NCBI GenBank assembly: GCA_046302815.1
Contig: JBKCHO010000057.1
Coordinates: forward strand, 1-44,591
Length of the DNA: 44,591 nt
DNA from: JALRAP01 sp046302815
Lineage (GTDB): Bacteria; Bacteroidota; Bacteroidia; AKYH767-A; OLB10
Reading direction: 5' to 3'
A program made the translations under genes and the position numbers. The notes beneath the pieces are model-generated. The model was given only the letters and a program-made list of their open reading frames with translations. It had not been told where the DNA came from and made no database searches. Positions within the stretch are counted from its first letter, which is position 1. Each line of letters begins with the position of its first letter. Of the stretch, positions 8,373 to 16,697 are shown piece by piece.

Positions 8373-10516
8373 GTTTTCTTGACTTTTGAATGGCCGCTAT
8401 CCGGCTGCACCACCTCAAGGGAAGCCAAATCACAAATCGTCTTGAATTGTCCGAATATAACCCAGGCTTTCTCGTCGTCAATTTGTTCCAAAGTGCCTAC
8501 AGATACTCCGTTTTCAAGCCTGACTTTCATTCCTGGCTGTAGCTTACTTTTTAGCAATTGGATTTTTTCATTTCGGATGCGTGCAATTTCAGCCGGATTC
8601 TCTTTCTTTTTAGGCTTGGCCAGTAGTTTTGAATATTTATCGATAATTGGCTTTTTGTCTTTGGCCTTTTTCCATTCCTTCAGGAAAGACCTATAACGAT
8701 CCTCATACTCCCTTGTTATTCGCTCCTCGGTCTTTTTAAGCCTATCCTCCCTGATTTTATAATTGCGCTCTAGGTCTGATTTTAGCTTTTCGTAATTTGA
8801 AGTGAGTTCGTTCAGACTCCTATCTTTTTTTGCTGCTGCATCCAAGCGGGCATTTAACAGCTCACGATCATTCTCCAGCTCAGTCAGGAGTTTCTCTAGC
8901 CGTAAACTTTTACCCGACACCTTTCGTCTGGCATTTAAAATGACATTCTTCGGTAATCCACTGCGCTCGGCCACCAGGAATGTATATGAGCTGCCAGGCT
9001 TCCCTACCATCAGTCGATATAAAGGTTGTAACCTCTTCAAGTCAAACTCCATCGATCCGTTCAGAATCCCTGGAGTCTTGTCGGCCATGACTTTCAAATT
9101 AAGATAGTGGGTGGTGATGATTCCTCTTGCTTTTCGAAGATTCAACTCCTCCAACACTGCTTCTGCCAAGGCTCCTCCCAGATTAGGATCGGTTCCAGTA
9201 CCGAATTCGTCAATTAGAAAAAGACTCTTTTCATCAACATGATCCAAAAACTCCTTCATGTGTTTCAGCCTGGAGCTATAGGTACTCAATTCATATTCGA
9301 TGGATTGGCTGTCGCCGATATCCACGAAAATGTCACCGAATATTCCGAATACCGATGATTCATGCGCAGTTACGGGTATTCCGGATTGGATCATCATTTG
9401 GAGCAGCCCACTTGTTTTCATACAAACGGTTTTCCCGCCAGCGTTCGGTCCGCTGATTACCAAAATACGGTTTTCGTCGGTAAGCTCTAAGTCGAACGGA
9501 ACGGTCTCTTTCTTTTGCCTTTTATTTTGGATCAAAAGCAAGGGATGCATGGCTCGTCGAAGCTTAATGCAAGGCACATTTCTTATCGATGGTACAGACG
9601 CTCCAATGGATGTTGAAAAGATGGCTTTGGCTCTATTGTAATCTATGGCCCCAAGTTGGTCTCTGTAAGTATTGAATAGATGCACATTTTTACGCATCTG
9701 GTCTGTCAGTTGCTTAAGTATTCTCCGAATCTCTTTCTGTTCCTCATATTCCAAAGTGGCAACGGTATTGTTGATGCCAACTGCTTCCTCTGGTTCCAAA
9801 AAGGCTGTTTTTCCCGTGGCAGAGGTGTCATGAATGATACCCGGCAGCGATCTTTTTTGTTCTGCCATGATGGCCACAACTCGTCGTCCGTTTCTACTGC
9901 TTTCCTCCGATTCGGTAAGCCATCCCTGCTTACGGTATTTGGAAATGATGCTACCATAAATACGGTCCGCATCCATTCTGGACCTTTGTAAGCTTCTTCG
10001 AATACGAGCTAACTCGGGAGAGGCGGAGGAGCGTACCTTGCCATGTTCGTCCAACACTTCGTTTATCAAATTCAGGATGGAAGGCTCGTAAGCATAGCCT
10101 TCGAATATGAATTCTAGCGCGGGGAAAACATTTTTTCTGTTTTTGAAAAATGAATAGATGTCCCGAATGACCTCCATAAACCTGACTAACTCTATGAATT
10201 GAAGTTCGGAAAGGGTGCTGCCTTCAATTCGCAAAAGCGCGTTGGTCTTGGAAATATCAGGGTAAGTTGTGGCTGGAAAGGGAAGGCCAGAAGACACAAT
10301 CTCTTGCATTTGAGCCGTACGATCCAACAACATCCTAATCAGTTCGATATCAGAAAAGGGTGCTGTTTGGTCCACATGTTCCTTGCCCATCGTCGACAGG
10401 CAATGCAATCGAACCTCGGAAAGCACCTGCTGGTACTCTGTAGATAATAAGGATGTGGGCGGAAAGACCTTCAACCGACTGTTTTTTGCAAAGGTAGGTA
10501 GCATTTGCAAAGCCAT
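8369..10516 (-). CDS. mutS2: MutS2-family DNA mismatch/ribosome-rescue ATPase without Smr domain
   Basis: A MutS-like ABC ATPase. The Walker A motif GPNAGGKT has its lysine at about residue 362, and the Walker B aspartate and glutamate are at about 436-437 (LIDEFGTGTD). A long coiled-coil-rich region lies at about 520-640 and a KOW-like segment (LQPGMKVRLENGVSVG) near 665. MutS2 proteins suppress recombination or split collided ribosomes. Classical members are about 780 aa with a C-terminal Smr nuclease domain; this one stops at 715 aa with none. The start is uncertain: a TACCTTTG -7 element (10496-10489) lies inside the annotated N-terminus, which would favour TTG at 10474. The 3' end is coupled to the S4-domain gene. 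Confidence 0.88.
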   Translation of the reverse strand: MALQMLPTFAKNSRLKVFPPTSLLSTEYQQVLSEVRLHCLSTMGKEHVDQTAPFSDIELIRMLLDRTAQMQEIVSSGLPFPATTYPDISKTNALLRIEGSTLSELQFIELVRFMEVIRDIYSFFKNRKNVFPALEFIFEGYAYEPSILNLINEVLDEHGKVRSSASPELARIRRSLQRSRMDADRIYGSIISKYRKQGWLTESEESSRNGRRVVAIMAEQKRSLPGIIHDTSATGKTAFLEPEEAVGINNTVATLEYEEQKEIRRILKQLTDQMRKNVHLFNTYRDQLGAIDYNRAKAIFSTSIGASVPSIRNVPCIKLRRAMHPLLLIQNKRQKKETVPFDLELTDENRILVISGPNAGGKTVCMKTSGLLQMMIQSGIPVTAHESSVFGIFGDIFVDIGDSQSIEYELSTYSSRLKHMKEFLDHVDEKSLFLIDEFGTGTDPNLGGALAEAVLEELNLRKARGIITTHYLNLKVMADKTPGILNGSMEFDLKRLQPLYRLMVGKPGSSYTFLVAERSGLPKNVILNARRKVSGKSLRLEKLLTELENDRELLNARLDAAAKKDRSLNELTSNYEKLKSDLERNYKIREDRLKKTEERITREYEDRYRSFLKEWKKAKDKKPIIDKYSKLLAKPKKKENPAEIARIRNEKIQLLKSKLQPGMKVRLENGVSVGTLEQIDDEKAWVIFGQFKTICDLASLEVVQPDSGHSKVKKT
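10489..10496 (-). promoter_or_regulatory. mutS2: Possible -7 element TACCTTTG for mutS2, inside its annotated 5' end
   Basis: On the minus strand TACCTTTG matches TAnnTTTG exactly, 20 nt downstream of the ATG at 10516. If it is the real promoter, transcription would begin near 10484, and translation at the in-frame TTG at 10474 or another downstream codon. No -33 element was resolved. Confidence 0.35.
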
Positions 10517-10573
10517 CCAATCAACAGATGTTCATAATTACTTATTGGGGCTGAGGGGTATTTTACCGAAGTT

Positions 10574-10581
10574 TACATTTG
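10574..10581 (+). promoter_or_regulatory. -7 promoter element TACATTTG for the transketolase cluster
   Basis: An exact TAnnTTTG match 21 nt before the ATG at 10603. It is the only good candidate in the 86-bp gap between the divergent mutS2 and transketolase genes, and may drive the whole plus-strand cluster to the terminator near 15440. Confidence 0.5.
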
Positions 10582-10602
10582 ACACCTCTACAAACATAAT
10601 TT

Positions 10603-11448
10603 ATGGAAATCGTTGAATTAAAGAATGTTGCAACCCAGGTTCGAAGGGATATTCTTCGGATGGTTCATGCCGTACAATCTGGACATCCAGGTGGATCCCT
10701 AGGCTGCACCGACTTTTTTGTTGCATTGTATGGAAATGTCATGAATTACACCAAGGGTAATTTCAACATGGAGGGCAAAGGCGAAGATGTTTTTTATCTT
10801 TCCAATGGTCACATTTCCCCTGTTTGGTATAGCACTTTGGCTAGAATCGCTGGCTATTTTCCTGTTTCAGAACTTGGAACCTTTCGTAAACTCAACACCC
10901 GACTTCAAGGTCATCCTGCGACACATGAAAAGCTTCCAGGAGTCAGGGTGGCCAGTGGTTCGTTAGGACAAGGTCTATCGGTCGCCATTGGTCATGCATT
11001 GGCTAAAAAAGGGGATGGGGACCTTGGGATTGTTTATAGTTTGCATGGTGATGGCGAACTTCAAGAAGGTCAAATTTGGGAGGCAGCCATGTTTGCCTCC
11101 GCACACAAAGTAGATAACATTATTTCCACAGTGGATGTGAATGGTCAACAGATAGATGGCGCAACCGACAAGGTTTTGCCAATGGGCGATCTGAGAGCCA
11201 AATTCGAGTCTTTCGGCTGGAAAGTCATGGAAATGGATGGAGGGGATATGGGCAATGTGATATCAGTACTATCCGATGCCAAGAAGCAGGTCGGCAAAGG
11301 TTACCCTGTAATGATACTCATGCGCACTGAGATGGGCAATGGTGTTGACTTTATGATGGGAACACACAAATGGCATGGGGTTGCTCCGAATGATGAGCAG
11401 CTCGAAAAGGCACTATCGCAACTTCCACAGACTATAGGCGACTATTGA
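10603..11448 (+). CDS. Transketolase, N-terminal (TPP pyrophosphate-binding) subunit
   Basis: This is half of a split transketolase, which moves two-carbon units between sugar phosphates in the non-oxidative pentose phosphate pathway. The subunit (281 aa) carries the thiamine-diphosphate site: SGHPGGSLGCTDF near residue 27, GSLGQGLSVAIGHA near 120, and the Mg/TPP motif starting at GDGELQEGQ near 149 and ending in the asparagine of DVNGQQ. The C-terminal half is a separate gene at 12880. In most Bacteroidota I know of, the two halves are adjacent, but here a VWA-protein gene lies between them. The stop is 11 bp before the next ATG. Confidence 0.93.
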   Translation: MEIVELKNVATQVRRDILRMVHAVQSGHPGGSLGCTDFFVALYGNVMNYTKGNFNMEGKGEDVFYLSNGHISPVWYSTLARIAGYFPVSELGTFRKLNTRLQGHPATHEKLPGVRVASGSLGQGLSVAIGHALAKKGDGDLGIVYSLHGDGELQEGQIWEAAMFASAHKVDNIISTVDVNGQQIDGATDKVLPMGDLRAKFESFGWKVMEMDGGDMGNVISVLSDAKKQVGKGYPVMILMRTEMGNGVDFMMGTHKWHGVAPNDEQLEKALSQLPQTIGDY

Positions 11449-11459
11449 GCGTTTTAATA

Positions 11460-12851
11460 ATGATGAAAGGAATGTTGAATAGGTTTTGGTTGTGGATGGC
11501 TTTGCTGCCTTTGATTCCGACCGCGGCTAACGGTCAAAACAACCCGTTACAACAACCGCAGCCTATGACCCGCATCCTTTTTCTTTTCGATGCATCCCAG
11601 AGCATGTACGGAAAATGGGAGTCGGATACCAAATTCGAGGTAGCTAAAAAACTCCTCTCACATATCACCGACAGTCTACAAAAAATCCCCAATGTTGAAA
11701 CTGCATTGCATGTTTATGGGCACACCAAAAAGTTTCCACCCCAAGATTGTGACGACAACAAGTTGGAGGTTCCATTTGCAAAAACAAATGCACGCAAAAT
11801 CCGTGAAAAGCTAGAATCCATACGCCCGAGCGGTACCACGCCAATAGCCAGATCATTGGAGGCCTGCGGCAAGGATTTTCCAGATTTGAATGGACGCAAT
11901 ATCATCATCTTAATAACAGATGGGATTGAGGAGTGCGACGGTGACCCTTGTGCCGTCTCGAGAGAGTTGCAGAAGAAGGGGATCTTCCTCAAGCCCTTTG
12001 TCATCGGGCTGAACCTATCCACTGAGTTGCAGAAGCAATTTGAATGTGTGGGTACCTTTTTCGATGCATCAACCGAGTCCACATTCAATACCATCATGAA
12101 TGTGGTAATCACCCAGGCATTGAACAACACAACTTTGCAGGTGAATCTGCTTGATGATAATAAACTCGCTTCAGAGACAAATGTGAGTATGACTTTTTAT
12201 GATTCTTTCAGTGGAGCCATACGATACAATTTTGTGCATACCATGCATCCGACAGGTGTTCCTGACACTTTGATCGTGGATCCGCTCAGCAAATACAGAA
12301 TCGTTGTTCATACAGTCCCGCCTGCTGTTATCGACAGTGTGGTTCTGGTACCAGGAAAACATACGCATGTTGGAGTTCATGCAGGACAAGGTGATTTGCA
12401 ATTGAAATACGACGGCTTGACCGACTATCGAAACCTTAAGTGTATTGTTCGTAAGAAAGGGGAAATGGCCACTTTGAATGTGCAGGATTTCAATGCCAGC
12501 CAACGCTACCGTACCGGTAGATACGACTTGGAAATTCTGACACTGCCACGACTTTATATTCCTGATGTGGATATTTCCCAAAGTAAAACCACGACCATTC
12601 AGATTCCAAATCCCGGCATCGCCAATATCGCATCAACAGGAACCGGATTCGGTGCTGTTTTTGTTGAACAGGAGGATCAACTCAAATGGGTGGTCGACTT
12701 GGATCCGGATAAGTCTAGACAAAGTTTCTTTTTGTTACCCGGAAAGTATAGGGTCATATTCAGGGCCAAAAACGCACGCGATTCCAAATACACGGTAGAA
12801 CGGACATTCAGAATTACCTCTGGCGTATCTACTAGCATAAATTTGAACTAA
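11460..12851 (+). CDS. Secreted/periplasmic VWA-domain protein between transketolase halves
   Basis: A 463-aa protein with an N-terminal signal peptide (MMKGMLNRFWLWMALLPL, likely cut after ANG, followed by QNNP). The von Willebrand factor A domain spans about residues 35-220 with an intact metal-ion site: DASQSM, the threonine in SGTTPIA, and the aspartate of LITDGIEECDGDPC. VWA domains of this kind bind proteins through Mg2+. The C-terminal 240 residues are predicted beta-rich with no family I recognise. The frame extends to a TTG overlapping the transketolase stop (11445), but ATG at 11460 or 11463 gives a cleaner signal peptide. Four cysteines (within DCDD, EACG, EECDGDPC) suggest disulfides outside the cytoplasm. 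Function unknown. Confidence 0.8.
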   Translation: MMKGMLNRFWLWMALLPLIPTAANGQNNPLQQPQPMTRILFLFDASQSMYGKWESDTKFEVAKKLLSHITDSLQKIPNVETALHVYGHTKKFPPQDCDDNKLEVPFAKTNARKIREKLESIRPSGTTPIARSLEACGKDFPDLNGRNIIILITDGIEECDGDPCAVSRELQKKGIFLKPFVIGLNLSTELQKQFECVGTFFDASTESTFNTIMNVVITQALNNTTLQVNLLDDNKLASETNVSMTFYDSFSGAIRYNFVHTMHPTGVPDTLIVDPLSKYRIVVHTVPPAVIDSVVLVPGKHTHVGVHAGQGDLQLKYDGLTDYRNLKCIVRKKGEMATLNVQDFNASQRYRTGRYDLEILTLPRLYIPDVDISQSKTTTIQIPNPGIANIASTGTGFGAVFVEQEDQLKWVVDLDPDKSRQSFFLLPGKYRVIFRAKNARDSKYTVERTFRITSGVSTSINLN

Positions 12852-12879
12852 CCACACCAGCTTTTACCACAATAAACAT

Positions 12880-13845
12880 ATGAGGAAATCATACAACTAC
12901 ACTGAAAAAAAAGATACAAGATCCGGTTTTGGAGCCGGATTATTGGAACTCGGCCGATCTAATCCGCAGGTGGTCGCGCTTTGTGCCGACCTTACTGGAT
13001 CTTTGAAAATGGATGCCTTTCAGAAAGAGTTTCCAAATCGTTTCTACCAAACCGGAATTGCTGAGGCCAACATGATCGGCATAGCAGCAGGATTAGCTAC
13101 CGGAGGTAAAATTCCATTCACCGGTACATTCGCCAATTTCTCTACCGGTAGGGTATATGATCAAATCAGGCAATCTGTAGCCTATTCGGATAAGAATGTT
13201 AAAATCTGCGCTTCGCATGCAGGATTGACTCTTGGTGAAGATGGCGCCACCCACCAAATTTTGGAGGACATCGGTATGATGCGAATGTTGCCTAACATGA
13301 CTGTTATTTGTCCTGCCGATTATAATCAAACCCGACAAGCCACATTGGCCATAGCCCAACACCATGGTCCTGTTTATTTGAGGTTTGGAAGACCATCTTG
13401 GCCGGTTTTCATACCCGAATCCATGCCTTTTGAAATTGGAAAGGCACAGGTACTTCAGGAAGGTGGTGATGTTACTATTATAGCAACAGGCCACCTGGTC
13501 TGGAAGGCACTTCAAGCGTCGGATATGCTCTTTGAAAAGGGAATCCATGCCACAGTCATCAATATGCATACCATTAAACCTTTGGATGCGGAAACGGTCA
13601 TACGCTCCGCATCCACTACCGGATGTGTGGTAACTGCAGAGGAGCACCAATGCAGCGGAGGACTAGGCGAAGCCATTGCTCAACTTTTGGCGGCTCATCA
13701 TCCTGTACCAATCGAATGGGTTGCTGTAAACGACACCTTCGGGGAGAGCGGTACTCCAGAGCAACTCTTGGTGAAATATGGTTTGGATGCGCCAGACATC
13801 TTGAATAAAGCCTTAAAGGTCATTGAGCGAAAAAAAGGAAAGTAA
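12880..13845 (+). CDS. Transketolase, C-terminal (pyrimidine-binding) subunit
   Basis: The second half of the split transketolase, 321 aa. It contains the pyrimidine-binding domain (LCADLTGSLKM near residue 34, then TGIAEANMIGIAAGLA at about 59-74 with the catalytic glutamate) and the C-terminal transketolase domain (from about 195, including the EEHQCSGGLGEA stretch). DXS and dehydrogenase E1-beta share this fold, but the pairing with the N-terminal subunit at 10603 makes transketolase the better call. Its last 23 bp overlap the TTG start proposed for the ECF sigma factor, which physically ties the sigma factor to this gene. Confidence 0.93.
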   Translation: MRKSYNYTEKKDTRSGFGAGLLELGRSNPQVVALCADLTGSLKMDAFQKEFPNRFYQTGIAEANMIGIAAGLATGGKIPFTGTFANFSTGRVYDQIRQSVAYSDKNVKICASHAGLTLGEDGATHQILEDIGMMRMLPNMTVICPADYNQTRQATLAIAQHHGPVYLRFGRPSWPVFIPESMPFEIGKAQVLQEGGDVTIIATGHLVWKALQASDMLFEKGIHATVINMHTIKPLDAETVIRSASTTGCVVTAEEHQCSGGLGEAIAQLLAAHHPVPIEWVAVNDTFGESGTPEQLLVKYGLDAPDILNKALKVIERKKGK

Positions 13846-14416
13846 AGTCATTAATTTGGCTCCGGATTGGACTTCTTTGTCCGATGCGGAGTTGATCGCT
13901 TTTTTCAAAGAATCATCTAGCTCAGACCGAGCCTTTCGTGAGGTTCTGGCTCGATATCAGAAAAGGGTTTATTTTCATGTTCGTAGGATTGTCATTGACC
14001 ATGATGATGCGAGTGATGTGTTGCAAAATACTTTCATAAAGGTTTATGGTGGGTTGCCGAATTTCAGATCCGATTCAAAGCTCTTTACCTGGATTTATCG
14101 CATTGCCACCAACGAGGCCTTGACTTTTCTTAAGAAGAAAAAGCTTCGGTTTTTTATTCCCTTGGTAGATGTGGAGTCGCAGCTTTCGCGGCAGATTGAA
14201 ACAGACCCCTTGGTAAGTGCTGATCAAATTCAACAAAAACTCCAAAAAGCCATTTTACGATTGCCTGAGAAGCAAAGGGTAGTATTTAACATGAGGTATT
14301 ACGATGAAATTCCATACGAGGAGATGTCCGCCATTTTGGGCACTTCCGTTGGGGCTCTAAAGGCGTCTTATCATCACGCTTTCAAGAAAATAGAAAAGTT
14401 TTTAAGGGAGGATTAA
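13823..14416 (+). CDS. ECF-type RNA polymerase sigma factor
   Basis: A 197-aa sigma-70 factor of the extracytoplasmic function class. Region 2 is at about residues 38-105 (RVYFHVRRIVIDHDDASDVL, then TWIYRIATNEAL) and region 4 at about 140-195 (LPEKQRVVFNMRYY, helix-turn-helix GTSVGALKASYHHAFKK). No ATG is available: TTG at 13823 overlaps the transketolase gene by 23 bp, while TTG at 13856 lies just after its stop. The next two genes, a one-pass membrane protein and a periplasmic Spy-like protein, look like its anti-sigma and sensor. Its regulon is unknown; no obvious autoregulatory promoter was seen because its start lies inside the upstream gene. Confidence 0.88.
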   Translation: MSEKKESKVINLAPDWTSLSDAELIAFFKESSSSDRAFREVLARYQKRVYFHVRRIVIDHDDASDVLQNTFIKVYGGLPNFRSDSKLFTWIYRIATNEALTFLKKKKLRFFIPLVDVESQLSRQIETDPLVSADQIQQKLQKAILRLPEKQRVVFNMRYYDEIPYEEMSAILGTSVGALKASYHHAFKKIEKFLRED

Positions 14417-14485
14417 ACCTGATTTAACTTCAATTGTCATAATCACCACAAAACACGGTTAGGCCAATAACCACAGCTCAACGCC

Positions 14486-14905
14486 ATGAAAACCGAAAAT
14501 AACAACACGAACAATTTTCCACCTAGGGTGGAGTCGAACCATACTTTTCTTGTGCCCGAATCATTTTTCAGTAAAGTGCAGGAATCCATTGTGCATGATG
14601 CCAAGATAGGTCGGACAAGCAAACCTGCTAGCATACAATTTTTATTGGCTGCGGTTATTTCGGGATGCTTGTTGGTTATAGGCTACGCCATTTGGTCGAA
14701 TCAACATACTGGCGAAGCCATTGCATTGAATTCCGATGATATAGCCGGTTTCATGCAGCTGGATAACACATGTCCAGAGATAGTGGCCTCTCATTTATAT
14801 GAGTATCAACTTAGCAGCGGTGAAATAAATGTTGATGAAGAAGCCATAGAAGATTATTTGATACAATCTCAAATCGATATTAACCACTTAAATACTGAAC
14901 CATGA
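14486..14905 (+). CDS. One-pass membrane protein, probable anti-sigma factor
   Basis: A 139-aa protein that I place by context more than by sequence. Residues 1-50 are hydrophilic and cytoplasmic, 51-70 form a single membrane helix (FLLAAVISGCLLVIGYAIW), and the remaining 70 residues are acidic and would be periplasmic. This size and topology fit anti-sigma factors that hold ECF sigmas at the membrane. I do not see a zinc-type HxxxCxxC motif. It starts 69 bp after the sigma gene and its TGA overlaps the next ATG (ATGA, 14902-14905), so it is coupled to the periplasmic protein. An unrelated membrane protein remains possible. Confidence 0.6.
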   Translation: MKTENNNTNNFPPRVESNHTFLVPESFFSKVQESIVHDAKIGRTSKPASIQFLLAAVISGCLLVIGYAIWSNQHTGEAIALNSDDIAGFMQLDNTCPEIVASHLYEYQLSSGEINVDEEAIEDYLIQSQIDINHLNTEP

Positions 14906-15402
14906 GGAATTTACTGATTCTTACCCTGATGCTTATCCTATCATCGGCAACCCAAGCCCAGCCTAGGAAGGGGCCTCCACCTCCCTTATCAAAGGAAAAA
15001 CGAGAGAAAGTGGAAGCAATGAAAGTTGCGTTCCTAACCCAACGACTCAAGTTAACCCCTGAAGAGGCAAAGGTGTTTTGGCCTGTATATAACCAGATGA
15101 GTGATGAGCTCTATGAGTTGAGGAATGCAAGGATGAAGGAGATGAGATCTATGCGTAGTGATGGGGACTCTCTCACCGATAAGGAAAGTGAAAGGATTTT
15201 TGATAGTGAGGTTACACACCGTCAAGCTGAACTGGATATTCTGAAAAAATACCATCCACAATTAAAAAAGACTTTGCCTGCCAAGAAGCTGGCAAAGCTT
15301 CATCGGGCGGAAGAAGATTTTCGTCACGAGTTGCTTGAGAAGCTTAAAGATGGGGGTGGTGGTGGTCGCGGTCCTAGCCATCAAAAGGGCAAACGAAACT
15401 GA
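14902..15402 (+). CDS. Periplasmic Spy/CpxP-like protein, probable sensor of the ECF system
   Basis: A 166-aa exported helical protein. The signal peptide covers about residues 1-19 (LLILTLMLILSSATQA). The mature part has the LTPEEAKVFWPVYNQMSDE signature seen in a Bacteroidota family placed beside ECF sigma factors, and resembles the CpxP/Spy/CnrX heavy-metal or misfolded-protein sensors in its LTPEQ-like turn and charged helices. The tail is Gly-rich and basic (GGGGGRGPSHQKGK). Start overlap with the upstream membrane protein and the shared terminator support one sigma/anti-sigma/sensor module. The inducing signal (metal, envelope stress) cannot be read from sequence. Confidence 0.65.
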   Translation: MRNLLILTLMLILSSATQAQPRKGPPPPLSKEKREKVEAMKVAFLTQRLKLTPEEAKVFWPVYNQMSDELYELRNARMKEMRSMRSDGDSLTDKESERIFDSEVTHRQAELDILKKYHPQLKKTLPAKKLAKLHRAEEDFRHELLEKLKDGGGGGRGPSHQKGKRN

Positions 15403-15415
15403 CCAAAAGCATTTG

Positions 15416-15442
15416 AAACGGGGGATCTCCCCCGTTTTTTTT
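15416..15442 (+). terminator. Rho-independent terminator after the ECF module
   Basis: A near-perfect hairpin: AAACGGGGG pairs with CCCCCGTTT around a small ATCT loop, followed by a run of eight T residues. It lies 14 bp after the periplasmic protein stop and ends the plus-strand cluster that began at 10603. Confidence 0.9.
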
Positions 15443-15461
15443 ATACCCCATATTGATTTCC

Positions 15462-15469
15462 TAACTTTG
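15462..15469 (+). promoter_or_regulatory. -7 promoter element TAACTTTG for the aminotransferase/two-component operon
   Basis: An exact TAnnTTTG match 19 nt before the ATG at 15489, directly after the terminator. A T-rich tract sits where the -33 element would be. It marks a new transcription unit. Confidence 0.6.
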
Positions 15470-15488
15470 TATAAATGGAGCTTTTATC

Positions 15489-16694
15489 ATGGGTTTGACC
15501 AACAGGCAAATTTTTTTGGCCAATATGGCACAAACCAGTCCTTCACCTATGCTAATGGAAGTAGTTAGCGCCAAGGGCGTTGAACTTTACGGGTCCAATG
15601 GTGAGGTTTGGATCGATTTGATATCCGGAATCTCTGTGAGCAGTGTAGGGCATAGTCATCCAAAGGTGGTAGATGCTGTCTGTAGGCAGTCTGAAAAATA
15701 CATGCACCTCATGGTTTATGGCGAGCTGGTGCTTTCTCCTCAAACGACATTAGCAAGAGATTTAACTGCACTTCTGCCTGTAATGTTGGACAGCTGCTAT
15801 TTTGTTAATTCAGGCTCTGAAGCTATGGAGGGTGCCATGAAATTGGCAAAGCGATTTACGGGTCGCCCCGGTATTGTAGCGTTTCATGACGCATATCACG
15901 GTAGCACTCAAGGTGCGCTCTCCATTATCGGTTCCGAATATTTCCGTCGTTCATATCGGCCCTTATTGCCAGCAGTGGAGCATCTGAATTATGGCGTTGA
16001 AGAGCAATTAGAACTTATAGACCACAATACGGCTTGCGTTGTTGTTGAAATGGTTAGAGGCGAAGCCGGTGCAGTCGATGGAGACTGGAATTTCATCCGT
16101 AAACTTTATGAAAGATGTAAACTTACCGGTACTTTATTCGTTGTCGATGAAATACAGAGTGGCTTCTTTCGTACAGGCCCCTTTATGGCTTTTATGGATG
16201 CTGGAATCGTTCCCGACATTCTGGTTCTAGGTAAGGCCATGGGTGGAGGTATGCCCATGGGAGCCTTTGTAGCAAACAAGTCTTTAATGTCTTCCTTGAT
16301 AAATCAACCTGTACTCGGACATATAACCACTTTCGGAGGTCATCCTGTTTGTAGTGCCGCAGCGACTTCGGCTTTGGAGGTGCTCAAGGAAATTGGCAGG
16401 GAATCTATTGACCAAAAGGCGCTATTGTTTAGAAGGCTTTTGACCCATGAACGCATCAATTCCATTACGGGCAAAGGTCTGATGATGGGGGTGGACTTAG
16501 GCACGGAAGAATTCAACAAAAAAGTTATTGATGTCTGTTTATCCAAGGGCGTATTCACCGATTGGTTCTTATTTGCTCCCCATAAAATGCGAATTGCTCC
16601 TCCCTTGGTTATATCTGAATCTGAAATTGAAAAGGCTTGTTTAATCATACTCGCCTCCATTGATGAGGTAGCTAAAATGGATTTTAATCATTGA
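15489..16694 (+). CDS. PLP-dependent class III aminotransferase
   Basis: A fold-type I, class III aminotransferase (401 aa) of the acetylornithine/ornithine/4-aminobutyrate group. Visible are the GSEAMEGAMKLAKR phosphate-binding stretch near residue 108, the PLP-ring aspartate in VVDEIQSGFFRTG near 219, and the Schiff-base lysine in LVLGKAMGGGMPMG near 252. Substrate cannot be fixed; no arg or other amino-acid genes are nearby. The start at 15489 suits the upstream -7 element. The stop is 3 bp from the response regulator ATG, so the enzyme is probably co-transcribed with the two-component pair, an unusual partnership. Confidence 0.85.
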   Translation: MGLTNRQIFLANMAQTSPSPMLMEVVSAKGVELYGSNGEVWIDLISGISVSSVGHSHPKVVDAVCRQSEKYMHLMVYGELVLSPQTTLARDLTALLPVMLDSCYFVNSGSEAMEGAMKLAKRFTGRPGIVAFHDAYHGSTQGALSIIGSEYFRRSYRPLLPAVEHLNYGVEEQLELIDHNTACVVVEMVRGEAGAVDGDWNFIRKLYERCKLTGTLFVVDEIQSGFFRTGPFMAFMDAGIVPDILVLGKAMGGGMPMGAFVANKSLMSSLINQPVLGHITTFGGHPVCSAAATSALEVLKEIGRESIDQKALLFRRLLTHERINSITGKGLMMGVDLGTEEFNKKVIDVCLSKGVFTDWFLFAPHKMRIAPPLVISESEIEKACLIILASIDEVAKMDFNH

Positions 16695-16697
16695 ATC

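Noticed and set aside
10603..13845. Reading the transketolase halves as 1-deoxyxylulose-5-phosphate synthase or dehydrogenase E1 chains
   Set aside because: The N-subunit TPP motif, the subunit sizes and the pairing fit split transketolase better than DXS (single chain of about 620 aa) or E1 alpha/beta.
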